DNA from: JAJPJE01 sp963848375
GTDB lineage: Bacteria; Acidobacteriota; Terriglobia; Terriglobales; Acidobacteriaceae
Assembly (NCBI GenBank): GCA_963848375.1
Contig: CAWKDK010000029.1
Span: 124,001-188,000 of the forward strand
Length of the DNA: 64,000 bases
Reading direction: 5' to 3'
Part shown: positions 36,918 to 45,543 of the stretch, one piece after another
How the letters are laid out: each line of letters opens with the position of its first letter
Position numbering within the stretch: the first letter of the stretch is position 1
Program-made: the position numbers and the translations under genes
Notes under the pieces: model-generated
Told to the model about the DNA's origin: nothing
The model's input: the letters and a program-made list of their open reading frames with translations, nothing else
Database searches by the model: none

Positions 36918-38339
36918 TTAAGCGTACGCATGTAATCCCGGCAGCAGATAGGTCACGCCGAAGAACGTAAACATGACCACTGCGAAGCCGAGGATTGCGA
37001 AATAAGCTGCGCGCCGGCCACGCCACCCGCGAGTGATGCGCATATGCAGGTATCCCGCATATACCAGCCAGGTGATGGCCGCCCACGTCTCTTTGGGATC
37101 CCAACTCCAGTATGAGCCCCACGTGCGATTGGCCCAATACGCTCCTGCCGCGATCATCAGCGTAAGCAATGGGAAGCCGATGCCGATCGTTTTATAAATA
37201 AGTTTGTCGAGCGAATCCGAGGTCGGAAGCAGCTTTTCCAGGTCCGCACGCCGCCACAGCAATAGAAGATAAAGGAGCGACATGAAGATGCCACCGATGA
37301 GGCCGGCAAGGATAAAGGGACTCGCCGCAAGGTCGGTGACGAAACTGCCGTCCGCATCAGGCGAGGTGAAAATGCCAGTCTTCACTTTGAAGATGAATGC
37401 CCCGAGAGCGACTGCCTGCAGCAAGATCGAAACGAAGATTGCCTGGTTAGCGAATCCCATTATCGACTCATCTTTACGAGTCTTCGACAGCGCGTAAAGC
37501 GCCAGCGGTGCGGCGGCTGCGATCAAAGCGATCACAAAAATCCAGCCGAGGTCAGGGATAGTCAGAAACAGGCGCACTCCGCGGCTCAGAAATACTTCCT
37601 GTTTGTCTTGCGCATTCCAGGCGATGACGCTGAAACCTCCCCAGCGCTCGAAACGAATCATCATCGAAATGTAAATCGCCGTTACCATCGCGCTGGTAGC
37701 TGCGAGGAACGTCTCGGTCTTCATGTTGTCTTTGATGAGGAACATCATGGCGAGCGCGAAACTCATCGCGCAAGCGGCGTAGGCGAGCATCGCCAGCGTG
37801 ACGTGGACATGCAGCCACGTAGATTGCAGTGCGGGTACCAACGGTCGAACTTCCGACGGCAGCAGTTGCATCAGAATCACGCCGACCACAGCCAGCGGCA
37901 TGGTGACCGAGCCGATAATCTTGACCTTATATTTGCGTTCCAAGATTAGCGTGAGCAGTGCGACGGTCCATACAAAGCTCAGCAACATTTCATAAAGGCT
38001 CGCAAATGGCGGATGTCCGGCTTCGTACCAGCGATGGCCAGCGGCTAGCGTGTTTGCGACCAGTCCGATCATCGTGGCTATCGAGGCGAACTTCACGTAG
38101 CGTTCGGTTCCGGTTACTCCGAAGCCCATGTAGAGAGCAGCGGCGCCCGAATAGAAGATCAAAGCGACATACAGAAGATTGCTTTCGCTGAATAAGTTGC
38201 CCGACTTGGCCACGCCCAGCAGCGCAACGATCAGCAGGAATGCCATCCCCAATGAGACAAACACCAGCAGCGCATTTCCAGACGTGGGCTGAGCTTCCAG
38301 TTCGAGCTCGGTTTTCACTTCCACAGTTGCACGGGACAT
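36918..38339 (-). CDS. ccsA: cytochrome c biogenesis protein CcsA/ResC (haem handling)
   Basis: System II haem-export and ligation protein of 473 residues with about ten to twelve membrane helices. The haem-binding WWD segment is WANRTWGSYWSWDPKETW near residue 415, and conserved His lie in LQSTWLHVHVTLAMLAYA. The ATG at 38339 is preceded by GGAGG eight bases upstream; a GTG overlapping the resB stop is a weaker alternative. With ResB it attaches haem to CxxCH motifs on the outer side of the inner membrane, fitting the multihaem cytochromes encoded next door. Confidence 0.92.
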   Translation of the reverse strand: MSRATVEVKTELELEAQPTSGNALLVFVSLGMAFLLIVALLGVAKSGNLFSESNLLYVALIFYSGAAALYMGFGVTGTERYVKFASIATMIGLVANTLAAGHRWYEAGHPPFASLYEMLLSFVWTVALLTLILERKYKVKIIGSVTMPLAVVGVILMQLLPSEVRPLVPALQSTWLHVHVTLAMLAYAACAMSFALAMMFLIKDNMKTETFLAATSAMVTAIYISMMIRFERWGGFSVIAWNAQDKQEVFLSRGVRLFLTIPDLGWIFVIALIAAAAPLALYALSKTRKDESIMGFANQAIFVSILLQAVALGAFIFKVKTGIFTSPDADGSFVTDLAASPFILAGLIGGIFMSLLYLLLLWRRADLEKLLPTSDSLDKLIYKTIGIGFPLLTLMIAAGAYWANRTWGSYWSWDPKETWAAITWLVYAGYLHMRITRGWRGRRAAYFAILGFAVVMFTFFGVTYLLPGLHAYA

Positions 38340-38353
38340 TCTTCTTGCCTCCA

Positions 38354-39808
38354 CTACCGGCTTGACGCGCCGGCTAGCGTGTTTTCTTTTTCGTCCGCGT
38401 TTGGTGAGCCGCCTGTCGTCAGCTCCTCGCGGATTGCGTCGACTACTTGCGCATAGAAATCTTCAAAACGATCACGATTCTTGTTGAAAGCTCCGCCTAC
38501 CCAAAGCACCAGTTCGCCATTTGCCTTCGTAACCGGTACGGCCCAGAACCGCATGTGAACCATGTAGAACGCGACTAGTAGTCCGCATCCCATGAGCACG
38601 CAACCAGCCCATACGCCCCATTGGCCCGGTTCGTGTGAGACTTCCAGTCCCGTAAAGTGCGCGAGCTTGCCATCCTTCAATTCGAAGGTAAAGGGCGTCT
38701 GATCGCCCATTTGCGGCTGTCCTGGGAACACCCATACGAGAGAAGTTTTTCCGGCCTGATTCACTGACAGCTGGATCGCGGGATTCACCGGATCTTTCGA
38801 CCGCATGTGAACTTCGTTGTCCTGCATGTAGAAGTCGGGTATGAACTGTTCGACGCGAATGCTGGTTGCAGCATCGATTTGCGACGGCGTCGTCCCGGCC
38901 AGAACGAGTTCTTTATCCGGTGCGCCCGCCTGCTTCACAACCAGGTTCAAGGATTCGAGGTTGCCGCTTTGTCCGTAACTGGCCTGGTAGAAGCGAAGTC
39001 CGCGATAGATCAGCGGGTCGTTGACGACGATTTCTTTACTTTCGACATCGCGCCCGTCTTCGACGACGGTTAATTTCGACCACCATTTCTTCGGACTGCC
39101 GTCCGCGTAGTTTTCCTGCCCGGTGTCGTCGCAGCGGATGCTGAAGGGAATCGTCTTCAGGTCAACACGATCAGCGCGATCGCGCATCTCGAGAACATTC
39201 TTGGTTTCGCCTTTGACTAACTGCAGGTATCCGCGATAGCCGAACATGCCGTCGATCATTCCGCCGATGAAGATCAGCAGCAGGGAAGCATGAATCACGT
39301 ACACAGCCATCACCGCGAACCTATGTCGCTCGGCAAAGATTGCGGATGGCTTCTGGGTGTTCACATCCTTCGAGTGAATGCCGACCTTGTGGAATGCAAA
39401 GCGCGCGGCGTTCAGCCCCTGTTCTTCGCTATTGATGGGAATTTCAGTCTTGTGCTGCAGTCCAAGGCGGAAGTGCGCCTCAGGATATGTATAAGGACGA
39501 GCATAAAAGCGCCACGCATTCGGCCAGCGTTCCAGTGAAGCGCAAACGATGCTGATGCTGACCAGCGCAAGCAACGTAATGAACCACCAGGTGTGGTACA
39601 CGTCGGTGAGTCCAAAGCGATCGAGCCAGACCAGCGTTTGCGGCGAATAAGTTCGCTGCAGAACGTCGGGATCGGTCGCAGGCCGCTGCAGAATGACAGT
39701 GCCGACCGCGGCAAAAATCCCGACGATCAGTATCAGTAGGACTCCGGTACGGACCGACGCCATCGTTTTATAGAGTTTTCGGCCCAGATTGGGTGCATCA
39801 GTTGCCAT
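38354..39808 (-). CDS. resB: cytochrome c biogenesis protein ResB/CcsB
   Basis: The 484-residue partner of CcsA in system II. It has several N-terminal membrane helices (VRTGVLLILIVGIFAAVGTV; TWWFITLLALVSISIVCASL), a large periplasmic domain (LKTIPFSIRCDD; VVNDPLIYRGLRFYQASYGQ) and a last helix near the C-terminus (VWAGCVLMGCGLLVAFYMVH). The ATG at 39808 is preceded by GGAAGG; a longer frame was rejected. It hands reduced apocytochrome to CcsA and is followed by ccsA 15 bases on. Confidence 0.92.
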   Translation of the reverse strand: MATDAPNLGRKLYKTMASVRTGVLLILIVGIFAAVGTVILQRPATDPDVLQRTYSPQTLVWLDRFGLTDVYHTWWFITLLALVSISIVCASLERWPNAWRFYARPYTYPEAHFRLGLQHKTEIPINSEEQGLNAARFAFHKVGIHSKDVNTQKPSAIFAERHRFAVMAVYVIHASLLLIFIGGMIDGMFGYRGYLQLVKGETKNVLEMRDRADRVDLKTIPFSIRCDDTGQENYADGSPKKWWSKLTVVEDGRDVESKEIVVNDPLIYRGLRFYQASYGQSGNLESLNLVVKQAGAPDKELVLAGTTPSQIDAATSIRVEQFIPDFYMQDNEVHMRSKDPVNPAIQLSVNQAGKTSLVWVFPGQPQMGDQTPFTFELKDGKLAHFTGLEVSHEPGQWGVWAGCVLMGCGLLVAFYMVHMRFWAVPVTKANGELVLWVGGAFNKNRDRFEDFYAQVVDAIREELTTGGSPNADEKENTLAGASSR

Positions 39809-40518
39809 CGCGCTTCCTTCCCCGTAGCAGAAATGCAACCACCATTCCAAAGTTGGTGCTGGAGAGAAGTTACGTGCAATCAGTAAGTTAACGACCCGGT
39901 GGGAGCCGCCTGGCGTCTTGATTTTGGGCTATATCACCCACCCTAGTGATGACAAGCACGCAGGGAAAACGAGCCACGAGACAGATCGCTAGCACCTTGA
40001 AGCATTTGTTGCATTCGTCAACAGCGCATGCGTCGGATCGATGAAATTCGCTACATGCCTAAGCGTGCCTTCTCCTGCTTTGTTCGAGCCGATCGTAAGA
40101 AAGGGTCGTCCCGCTCGTATCAGTCACTCTGAATTGTGATTTGCGTCATAACCGATTCAGTCCGAGAAGCGGTTTGATATCTCGTCAACAGCCCTCCCAG
40201 GCAAGGCGTACCCCTGCGTAGCTTGCGCCGGCTCTCACCCCAGCGAGCCGCGGGCGCGCTCACGGGGACTTCAGTGGCGAATCGGAAGCGATGAGTTTGT
40301 TTACACACACAAATGTTTGCTGCGGGATTTCACCACTAAACCTGTGGCAGAACGCCCATTCGCCGCTTGAAACTGGCTGGAATAACAACTCTCTTCTCTC
40401 CACGCCACTTTCAGCAACATCTTGGAAATTCAGCCTCTTACGTCGATTCGAGCCTTGTACAAACCGGTTTGTCTCAGACGGTTCCCGGAATGCACATGCA
40501 AGAGGCTGGAGGTCTCGA
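39809..40518. promoter_or_regulatory. divergent control region between resB and the multihaem cluster
   Basis: About 710 bases without a gene; short frames here are noise. A near-CRP site TGTGATTTGCGTCATA (40135-40150) matches nine of ten arm bases, and an opposite-facing palindrome ATCAC-N8-GTGAT lies at 39933-39950. Promoters of both flanking operons should be here. No -24/-12 (GG...GC) element with correct spacing was found by eye. Confidence 0.4.
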
Positions 40519-41943
40519 GTGAAGAAGTTTCCCAAAATGCCCGTAGCCGTGCTGATGCTGGCGTTAGGGATGATGACCCTGCCCGCGAGGGCAGCGCAGC
40601 ACCCGGTCCCGCTCGATCCCAAGACCGACTCCGCCAAGTGCCTCGAGTGCCACGAAGACAAAGGCAAGGGCGCCCACGTTCACTCGGCGATCCAGATGGG
40701 TTGCACGAGCTGCCACGAGATTCGCGTCAACAAAGACATCACCCGCGTAAAGCTGATAACCACCACGCCGCAGGCGCTGTGCATCACCTGCCACTCCGAC
40801 AAGAATGCCGCTGAGATTCACGGACAGGTGCATCCCCCGGCCGTTCGCGATTGCATCAAGTGCCACGATCCGCATAGCTCTCCCAATAAGAACCAGTTGC
40901 TGAAGCCAACCAGCGGCGGCACCAAAGACGAGAACCTCTGCCTTAGCTGCCATAACAAAGGTGTGAACGTTCCTAAGGACGGCAGTCGGCACGCAGCGCT
41001 CGATATGGGCTGCGAGACTTGCCACACGACGCACAAGACCGGCGAGCGCGGGAAACTGGAATTCGATAATCACCTCACCAAGACGACACCGGCGCTATGT
41101 CTGGACTGCCATGACGCCAAAGACGCGAACCTGATCAAGGCGCACAACGGCCAGCCCTTCGGCAACGCCAATTGCATTCAGTGCCACGATCCACATCAGT
41201 CTGCAAAGCCGAAGCTGATGCAGGCGTTCGTGCACAATCCCTTCGAAAACAAGATGTGCGACAGCTGCCACGCCGCCCCAAAAGACGGCAAGGTCGTGCT
41301 GACGCAAGCCGATTCGAAAGCGGTATGCGTGACCTGCCACTCCGAACAGGCAGAGAAAATCGAAAAAGCCAAAGTTCAGCATCCGGGAGCGCAGGGCGAC
41401 TGCATTTCCTGCCATAACCCGCACGCTGGTAAAAGTCCGGGATTCTTGCAGCCCGATCCAGTGCAAGCATGCCTGACTTGCCACAGCGATCAGTCGGACC
41501 AGATGAAGAAGGCTCATCTGCATCAGCCCGCGGGTACACAGGGATGCGCTACCTGTCACGAGCCGCACGGTGGAGAGAACGATCACCTGCTGCGTGCCAG
41601 CAGCACGAATAAGCTCTGTCTCGAGTGCCACGGCCCGGATGCAGATCCGAAGAAAGTGGACGGCGAGCACCTGGTAACCATCTTCGACGGCAAAGTGAAA
41701 TTGCCCGAAGACTATTTCCGCAAGGTGACACTGCTGCCAATCAAATATGGCCGCGGTCACCCGGTTGACCGACACCCGGTTAGCGACGTGATGGACCCGT
41801 CGGATGTGAACAAGGTCCTGAAGCCCGTCAGTTGCTTGTCCTGTCACCAACCGCACTCTTCGGCAAAGCCCGATCTGCTGGTGAAGGACCAGGCCAACAA
41901 CATGGCATTTTGCACGACCTGCCACACGAGTTTGACGAAGTAG
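40519..41943 (+). CDS. periplasmic multihaem cytochrome c with 16 CxxCH motifs
   Basis: A 474-residue cytochrome with a signal peptide (KFPKMPVAVLMLALGMMTLP). I count 16 haem motifs, from CLECH to CTTCH, spaced roughly every 25-30 residues, many as CHDPH or CHNPH pairs of the doubled-CxxCH family. No membrane helix follows the leader, so it is periplasmic or secreted. The GTG at 40519 is chosen because GGAGG lies six bases upstream. First gene of the rightward cluster; the NHL gene follows after eight bases. Such haem wires pass electrons along stacked haems; the partner proteins here are inferred. Confidence 0.9.
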   Translation: MKKFPKMPVAVLMLALGMMTLPARAAQHPVPLDPKTDSAKCLECHEDKGKGAHVHSAIQMGCTSCHEIRVNKDITRVKLITTTPQALCITCHSDKNAAEIHGQVHPPAVRDCIKCHDPHSSPNKNQLLKPTSGGTKDENLCLSCHNKGVNVPKDGSRHAALDMGCETCHTTHKTGERGKLEFDNHLTKTTPALCLDCHDAKDANLIKAHNGQPFGNANCIQCHDPHQSAKPKLMQAFVHNPFENKMCDSCHAAPKDGKVVLTQADSKAVCVTCHSEQAEKIEKAKVQHPGAQGDCISCHNPHAGKSPGFLQPDPVQACLTCHSDQSDQMKKAHLHQPAGTQGCATCHEPHGGENDHLLRASSTNKLCLECHGPDADPKKVDGEHLVTIFDGKVKLPEDYFRKVTLLPIKYGRGHPVDRHPVSDVMDPSDVNKVLKPVSCLSCHQPHSSAKPDLLVKDQANNMAFCTTCHTSLTK

Positions 41944-41951
41944 GAGTCGAC

Positions 41952-43220
41952 ATGGAGAGAACGATCACGAAAGCGATGAAGTTGGCGGCCTTGGTCACGG
42001 GGCTCGTACTATTCCTGACGCTTGCCGATCCGACCGCACTCTATGCCGGAAGCAAGAAGAAGAAAGACACTGCCGAGCCGAAGCAGCCCAACATTCTTGA
42101 AATGATCGACTACTCGAAGATCGTGTGGCCGAACCCTCCTGCTGTCACTCGTATGAAGTATCTGAACTACTTCTGCTGCGACAAGTACGTTCCTCAATCT
42201 GCAAAGAACAAGAGCAGCTGGATGGATCGCATGGCCGGTGGCGAGACCCAGGCGCAGCAAATGGCCGATAAACCGCTGTTCGCGCTATGGACTCCCTACG
42301 GTCTGGCTGTCGATTCGAAGGGCGATCTTTACGTCGCCGACGGAAAAGTGGGCGCAGTCTTCATCTTCAATACCGAAACCAAAGAGATGAAGATGATCAA
42401 GCACGGAGTGCAGGCGCGCTTCGGCGACATCATCGGCCTGGCTATCGACGACTCCGACCGTCTCTTCGTTTCCGACACCAAGCTGCACCGCATCCTCGTA
42501 TTCGACAAGAACCATAAGGTCGAAGGCTCGATCAGCGACGGTGTACTCGACCCCGGCGGCATGGTCGTCGATAACGAGAATCGATTCCTTTATGTGGCCG
42601 ACGCCGCCCAGGACATCGTCCTCGTCTACGACGCCGACAAACTCAATCTCATTCGCAAGATCGGCACACCCGGTAAGCAACACACGCTGACGGAGCCCGG
42701 CCAGTTCGCGGTTCCCACAAATGTGGCGCTGGACAGCGACAACAACCTCTATGTCAGCGACACGTTCAACAACCGGATCGAGGTATTCGATGCGGATGGC
42801 AACTTCATCCGCGCATTTGGCAAGGCCGGTGACCGACCGGGGACGCTCTTCCGACCCAAAGGAATTGCAATTGATGTCGACGGGCACGTTTGGGTCGCCG
42901 ACGCGGTTCAGGATCGTGTTCAGTGTTTCACGCCCGAGGGCGATTTGTTGATCTGGATGGGCACGCACGGCAGGCTGCCCGGGATGTTCCAGTCGCTTGC
43001 TGGGCTTTACATCGACAAGCACAACCGCATTTTCACCAGCGAGCAGTATCCCGGACGAGTGCAGATGTTCCGCTATTTCACTGACGACGAGGCGAGAGCG
43101 GAGCTGGCGCGTCGCAAGACGGAAGACGACAAGAAAAATGCGAGCGGGGTAAAGACAAGCGCCGCGGCTTCGGCCACACCCGCAGCGGCGACGAGTTCTG
43201 CGGCACAGAAGCCGCAATAA
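41952..43220 (+). CDS. secreted NHL-repeat protein, copy 2
   Basis: A 422-residue exported propeller. The leader is MKLAALVTGLVLFLTLADPT. Blades include PYGLAVDSKGDLYVADGKVG, GLAIDDSDRLFVSDTKLHRI, PTNVALDSDNNLYVSDTFNN and PKGIAIDVDGHVWVADAVQD. An N-terminal segment with a Cys pair (YLNYFCCDKYVP) precedes the propeller, and the C-terminus is an Ala/Lys-rich tail. It lies between the 16-haem and 4-haem cytochrome genes on the same strand. It may organise or dock cytochromes; this is inferred from repeated adjacency. Confidence 0.85.
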   Translation: MERTITKAMKLAALVTGLVLFLTLADPTALYAGSKKKKDTAEPKQPNILEMIDYSKIVWPNPPAVTRMKYLNYFCCDKYVPQSAKNKSSWMDRMAGGETQAQQMADKPLFALWTPYGLAVDSKGDLYVADGKVGAVFIFNTETKEMKMIKHGVQARFGDIIGLAIDDSDRLFVSDTKLHRILVFDKNHKVEGSISDGVLDPGGMVVDNENRFLYVADAAQDIVLVYDADKLNLIRKIGTPGKQHTLTEPGQFAVPTNVALDSDNNLYVSDTFNNRIEVFDADGNFIRAFGKAGDRPGTLFRPKGIAIDVDGHVWVADAVQDRVQCFTPEGDLLIWMGTHGRLPGMFQSLAGLYIDKHNRIFTSEQYPGRVQMFRYFTDDEARAELARRKTEDDKKNASGVKTSAAASATPAAATSSAAQKPQ

Positions 43221-43294
43221 GTTTGGACGTCCGCGGACGGCCAAAAGGAGCATGGCCTCATCACCGGCTCCGCATTGATAGCAGTAGCTGTAGA

Positions 43295-43310
43295 TGTAAC
43301 AGCTGTTACA
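43295..43310. promoter_or_regulatory. perfect 16-base palindrome, possible operator
   Basis: TGTAACAGCTGTTACA is a perfect inverted repeat located 25 bases before the start of the 4-haem cytochrome gene and just upstream of its AGGAGG. It resembles a dimeric repressor site, but no family can be named. Confidence 0.45.
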
Positions 43311-43334
43311 AATCAGGAGGTCTTAAACGATTTT

Positions 43335-44366
43335 ATGAGAAAGATGATGTTAGTACTCTTCGTAGTACTACTGGCAGTAGGTCTCGCGGCAGCGCAGACA
43401 TACACCAAAGGCGCGGGCTTGACGGGGATCGACGTCCTCGGCGCCCACAACAACGGCGGCCGCGGTTGCGCGGGTTGCCATGCTCCGCACAGCGGTGCGG
43501 CAGGCGGCGGTGGCAACGCCATCACCGGTGGAGCAACAAAAGACTCACTCTCCGGCGCCAACGCACTGTTCGGACAGGATGTCAGCCCTCTCTTCGGACA
43601 GACGCTGGCGTTCGGTCTGGATGGCAACGGCGGAGCCGGTTACGTTGAGGTTCTTCCGTCCCAAGCCGCAGCCTATACCACCAACACCGAAGAGCTGCGC
43701 GGAATCATGATGTGTCTTGCCTGCCACGATGGCCAGATCGCCAAAGGGCAGATGATGGCTGGCGTTTCCTGGGAGAAGGCCAACAACCTGCTGCCCGCGG
43801 GCGTATATGGTCCGAATGGCATCCCGACGCTGCTCGGCAATGACAACGGCAACGGCAACACCTCCGGGTACGGCAACGATCACCCGGTGGGAACCGCGGC
43901 CACTCTGGGCGCACTCCGCCTGGTCAGCTCCCCTGCAAAGGCCTCGGATCCTCTGACAGTCACAATGAACGGCACTGCGATTAGCAGCATCGTTCCGACT
44001 GCTGGATCGTACTATGCCACCTTTGCCGCTAACTATGGTTATCCGGCGATCGCTGGTACCGCTTGGTCCTACGGTTTTGTTATGCCCGAAGGCGGCACCG
44101 ATCCTTCCAAGGCATTCATGACCTGCACCACCTGCCACAACCAGCACGTGATGTACGTCTACAAGGCCCCAGCAGGAAAGCAGGCGGGTAGCGCCATTGC
44201 TGGCGGAACGTTCCCGACCTACTTCTTCATCAACGCTCCCTACAATCCGGGCGCGGGCAATGGAAATCCGACGCTGGCTGCTTCGACAACGCAATTCTGC
44301 CGCCAGTGCCATACCGGCGAGCAGAACGAAGCGCTCGGCGTAAACACCGTTCAAACACAGTTTTAA
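43335..44366 (+). CDS. secreted 4-haem cytochrome c
   Basis: A 343-residue cytochrome with a signal peptide (MMLVLFVVLLAVGLAAAQ) and four haem motifs: CAGCHAPHSG, CLACHDG, CTTCHNQH and CRQCHTGE. Long haem-free stretches rich in Gly/Asn separate them, unlike the dense 16-haem protein. The N-terminus (DVLGAHNNGGRGCAGCHAPH) closely resembles that of the 12-haem protein at 48485. An AGGAGG lies 14 bases before the ATG, a rather long spacing. A terminator-like hairpin follows the gene inside the cluster. Confidence 0.88.
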   Translation: MRKMMLVLFVVLLAVGLAAAQTYTKGAGLTGIDVLGAHNNGGRGCAGCHAPHSGAAGGGGNAITGGATKDSLSGANALFGQDVSPLFGQTLAFGLDGNGGAGYVEVLPSQAAAYTTNTEELRGIMMCLACHDGQIAKGQMMAGVSWEKANNLLPAGVYGPNGIPTLLGNDNGNGNTSGYGNDHPVGTAATLGALRLVSSPAKASDPLTVTMNGTAISSIVPTAGSYYATFAANYGYPAIAGTAWSYGFVMPEGGTDPSKAFMTCTTCHNQHVMYVYKAPAGKQAGSAIAGGTFPTYFFINAPYNPGAGNGNPTLAASTTQFCRQCHTGEQNEALGVNTVQTQF

Positions 44367-44379
44367 TTCGCTGTAACTG

Positions 44380-44413
44380 CGGGGGAGAGGATGTCTCTCT
44401 CCCCCGATTTTTC
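44380..44413 (+). terminator. intra-cluster terminator/attenuator
   Basis: CGGGGGAGAG (44380-44389) and CTCTCCCCCG (44397-44406) form a perfect ten-pair stem with a seven-base loop, followed by ATTTTTC. It separates the cytochrome/NHL half of the cluster from the barrel half and could lower downstream expression. Confidence 0.75.
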
Positions 44414-44434
44414 AAACCTGAGCGGAGGAAGCAA

Positions 44435-45475
44435 ATGAAATATCAACTCAAGCACAAAATGATAACCGGCGCCGCATTGTTGGCTCTGTCGTTATCGTGC
44501 GGTGCGCAGGTAGTCGCCTCCCACGCTCCCACACTAGGTTCCACACCAGCGGCAGCCGCGACGCAGCCCCCGGCGCTTACTCCCGGCAAGCCGGTTGTGC
44601 GAGTGAATGGCGCGGTTCTAACCGACCGCGACCTGGCTCGCGAGATCCAGGCAATTTTTCCTTATGCGCAAACCCATAACGGCATTCCCAAGGGGATGGA
44701 GCCGGAGATGCGCAAGGGCGCCCTCGAAATGATCATCTTCGAGGAACTGGTTTACCAGGAAGCCCTGCGGCGCAAGATGACCGTTTCGCCCGAGCGTATG
44801 AAGAGCGCGGAGATTCGTTTCCGCAAGCAGTTTGCAACCGAGCAGGAATTCAATCAGGTACTGCAGGTGGAAGTGCACGGCTCGCGTCAGTTGATGCGCG
44901 AGAAGATCCGGCGCTCCCTGCTGATTGACGACTTACTGAAAAGTGATGTGACCGAAAAGTCGAAGGTGTCGGTGACCGAGGCCCGCGCTTACTACAGCGG
45001 GAATCCGAAAAAATTCGAACATCCGGAAATGTTCAGTATTCAGACGATTTCGATTATTCCTCCGGGAGATGCCAATCCGGAAGCGCTGAAAGAGGCGCGC
45101 AAGCACGCCGACGACGCTGTAAAAGCAGCGAAGGCGACGAAGAGTTATCAGGAGTTTGGAGTGCTGGCCGAGAAAGTTTCCGATGACGACTGGCACGTGA
45201 ATATGGGAGATCGCAAGGCCGTCGAGCGCGAAAAGTTACCGCCTCCGGTGGTGAAAGCGGCTCTGGCGTTGAAGCCCGGGCAAGTAAGCGATCTCATTCA
45301 ACTGGGTACGGCGTACACGCTGTTTCGCTTGAACGCTCATATTCCGGCCGGCACGACACCGTTTGAAGAAGTAAAGGCGAAACTCGTAATCGATCTGCAG
45401 AAGCAGAAGAACGAGCACCTTCGCTCTGATCTGAATAAGCGCCTGAGAAAGACGGCAAAGATCGAGGTCCTGTGA
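44435..45475 (+). CDS. periplasmic parvulin-type peptidyl-prolyl isomerase (SurA/PrsA-like)
   Basis: A 346-residue chaperone. The leader MITGAALLALSLSCGA may end at a lipobox Cys or be a plain signal. The N-terminal SurA-like helical region (VVRVNGAVLTDRDLAREIQA; MIIFEELVYQEALRRKMTVS) precedes a rotamase domain (MFSIQTISIIPPGDANPEAL; VNMGDRKAVEREKLPPPVVK; LKPGQVSDLIQLGTAYTLFR). Such proteins fold outer-membrane barrels, and the gene directly precedes one; its TGA overlaps a GTG of the next frame. AGCGGAGGAAG precedes the ATG. Confidence 0.85.
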   Translation: MKYQLKHKMITGAALLALSLSCGAQVVASHAPTLGSTPAAAATQPPALTPGKPVVRVNGAVLTDRDLAREIQAIFPYAQTHNGIPKGMEPEMRKGALEMIIFEELVYQEALRRKMTVSPERMKSAEIRFRKQFATEQEFNQVLQVEVHGSRQLMREKIRRSLLIDDLLKSDVTEKSKVSVTEARAYYSGNPKKFEHPEMFSIQTISIIPPGDANPEALKEARKHADDAVKAAKATKSYQEFGVLAEKVSDDDWHVNMGDRKAVEREKLPPPVVKAALALKPGQVSDLIQLGTAYTLFRLNAHIPAGTTPFEEVKAKLVIDLQKQKNEHLRSDLNKRLRKTAKIEVL

Positions 45476-45543
45476 ATTGTGTTGCCAACACGTCGTCTGG
45501 GCTTACACCGCTTGAATGCGTGGAGGCAGAGGTCAGGTGGGTG

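Noticed and set aside
40100..40518. Sigma-54 promoter for the cytochrome cluster
   Set aside because: TGGCAGAACGCCCATTCGC near 40345 has GG and GC but with the wrong spacing for a -24/-12 element.
42285..43253. Long - strand frame of 322 codons
   Set aside because: Antisense to the NHL protein at 41952-43220; no domain or ribosome site.
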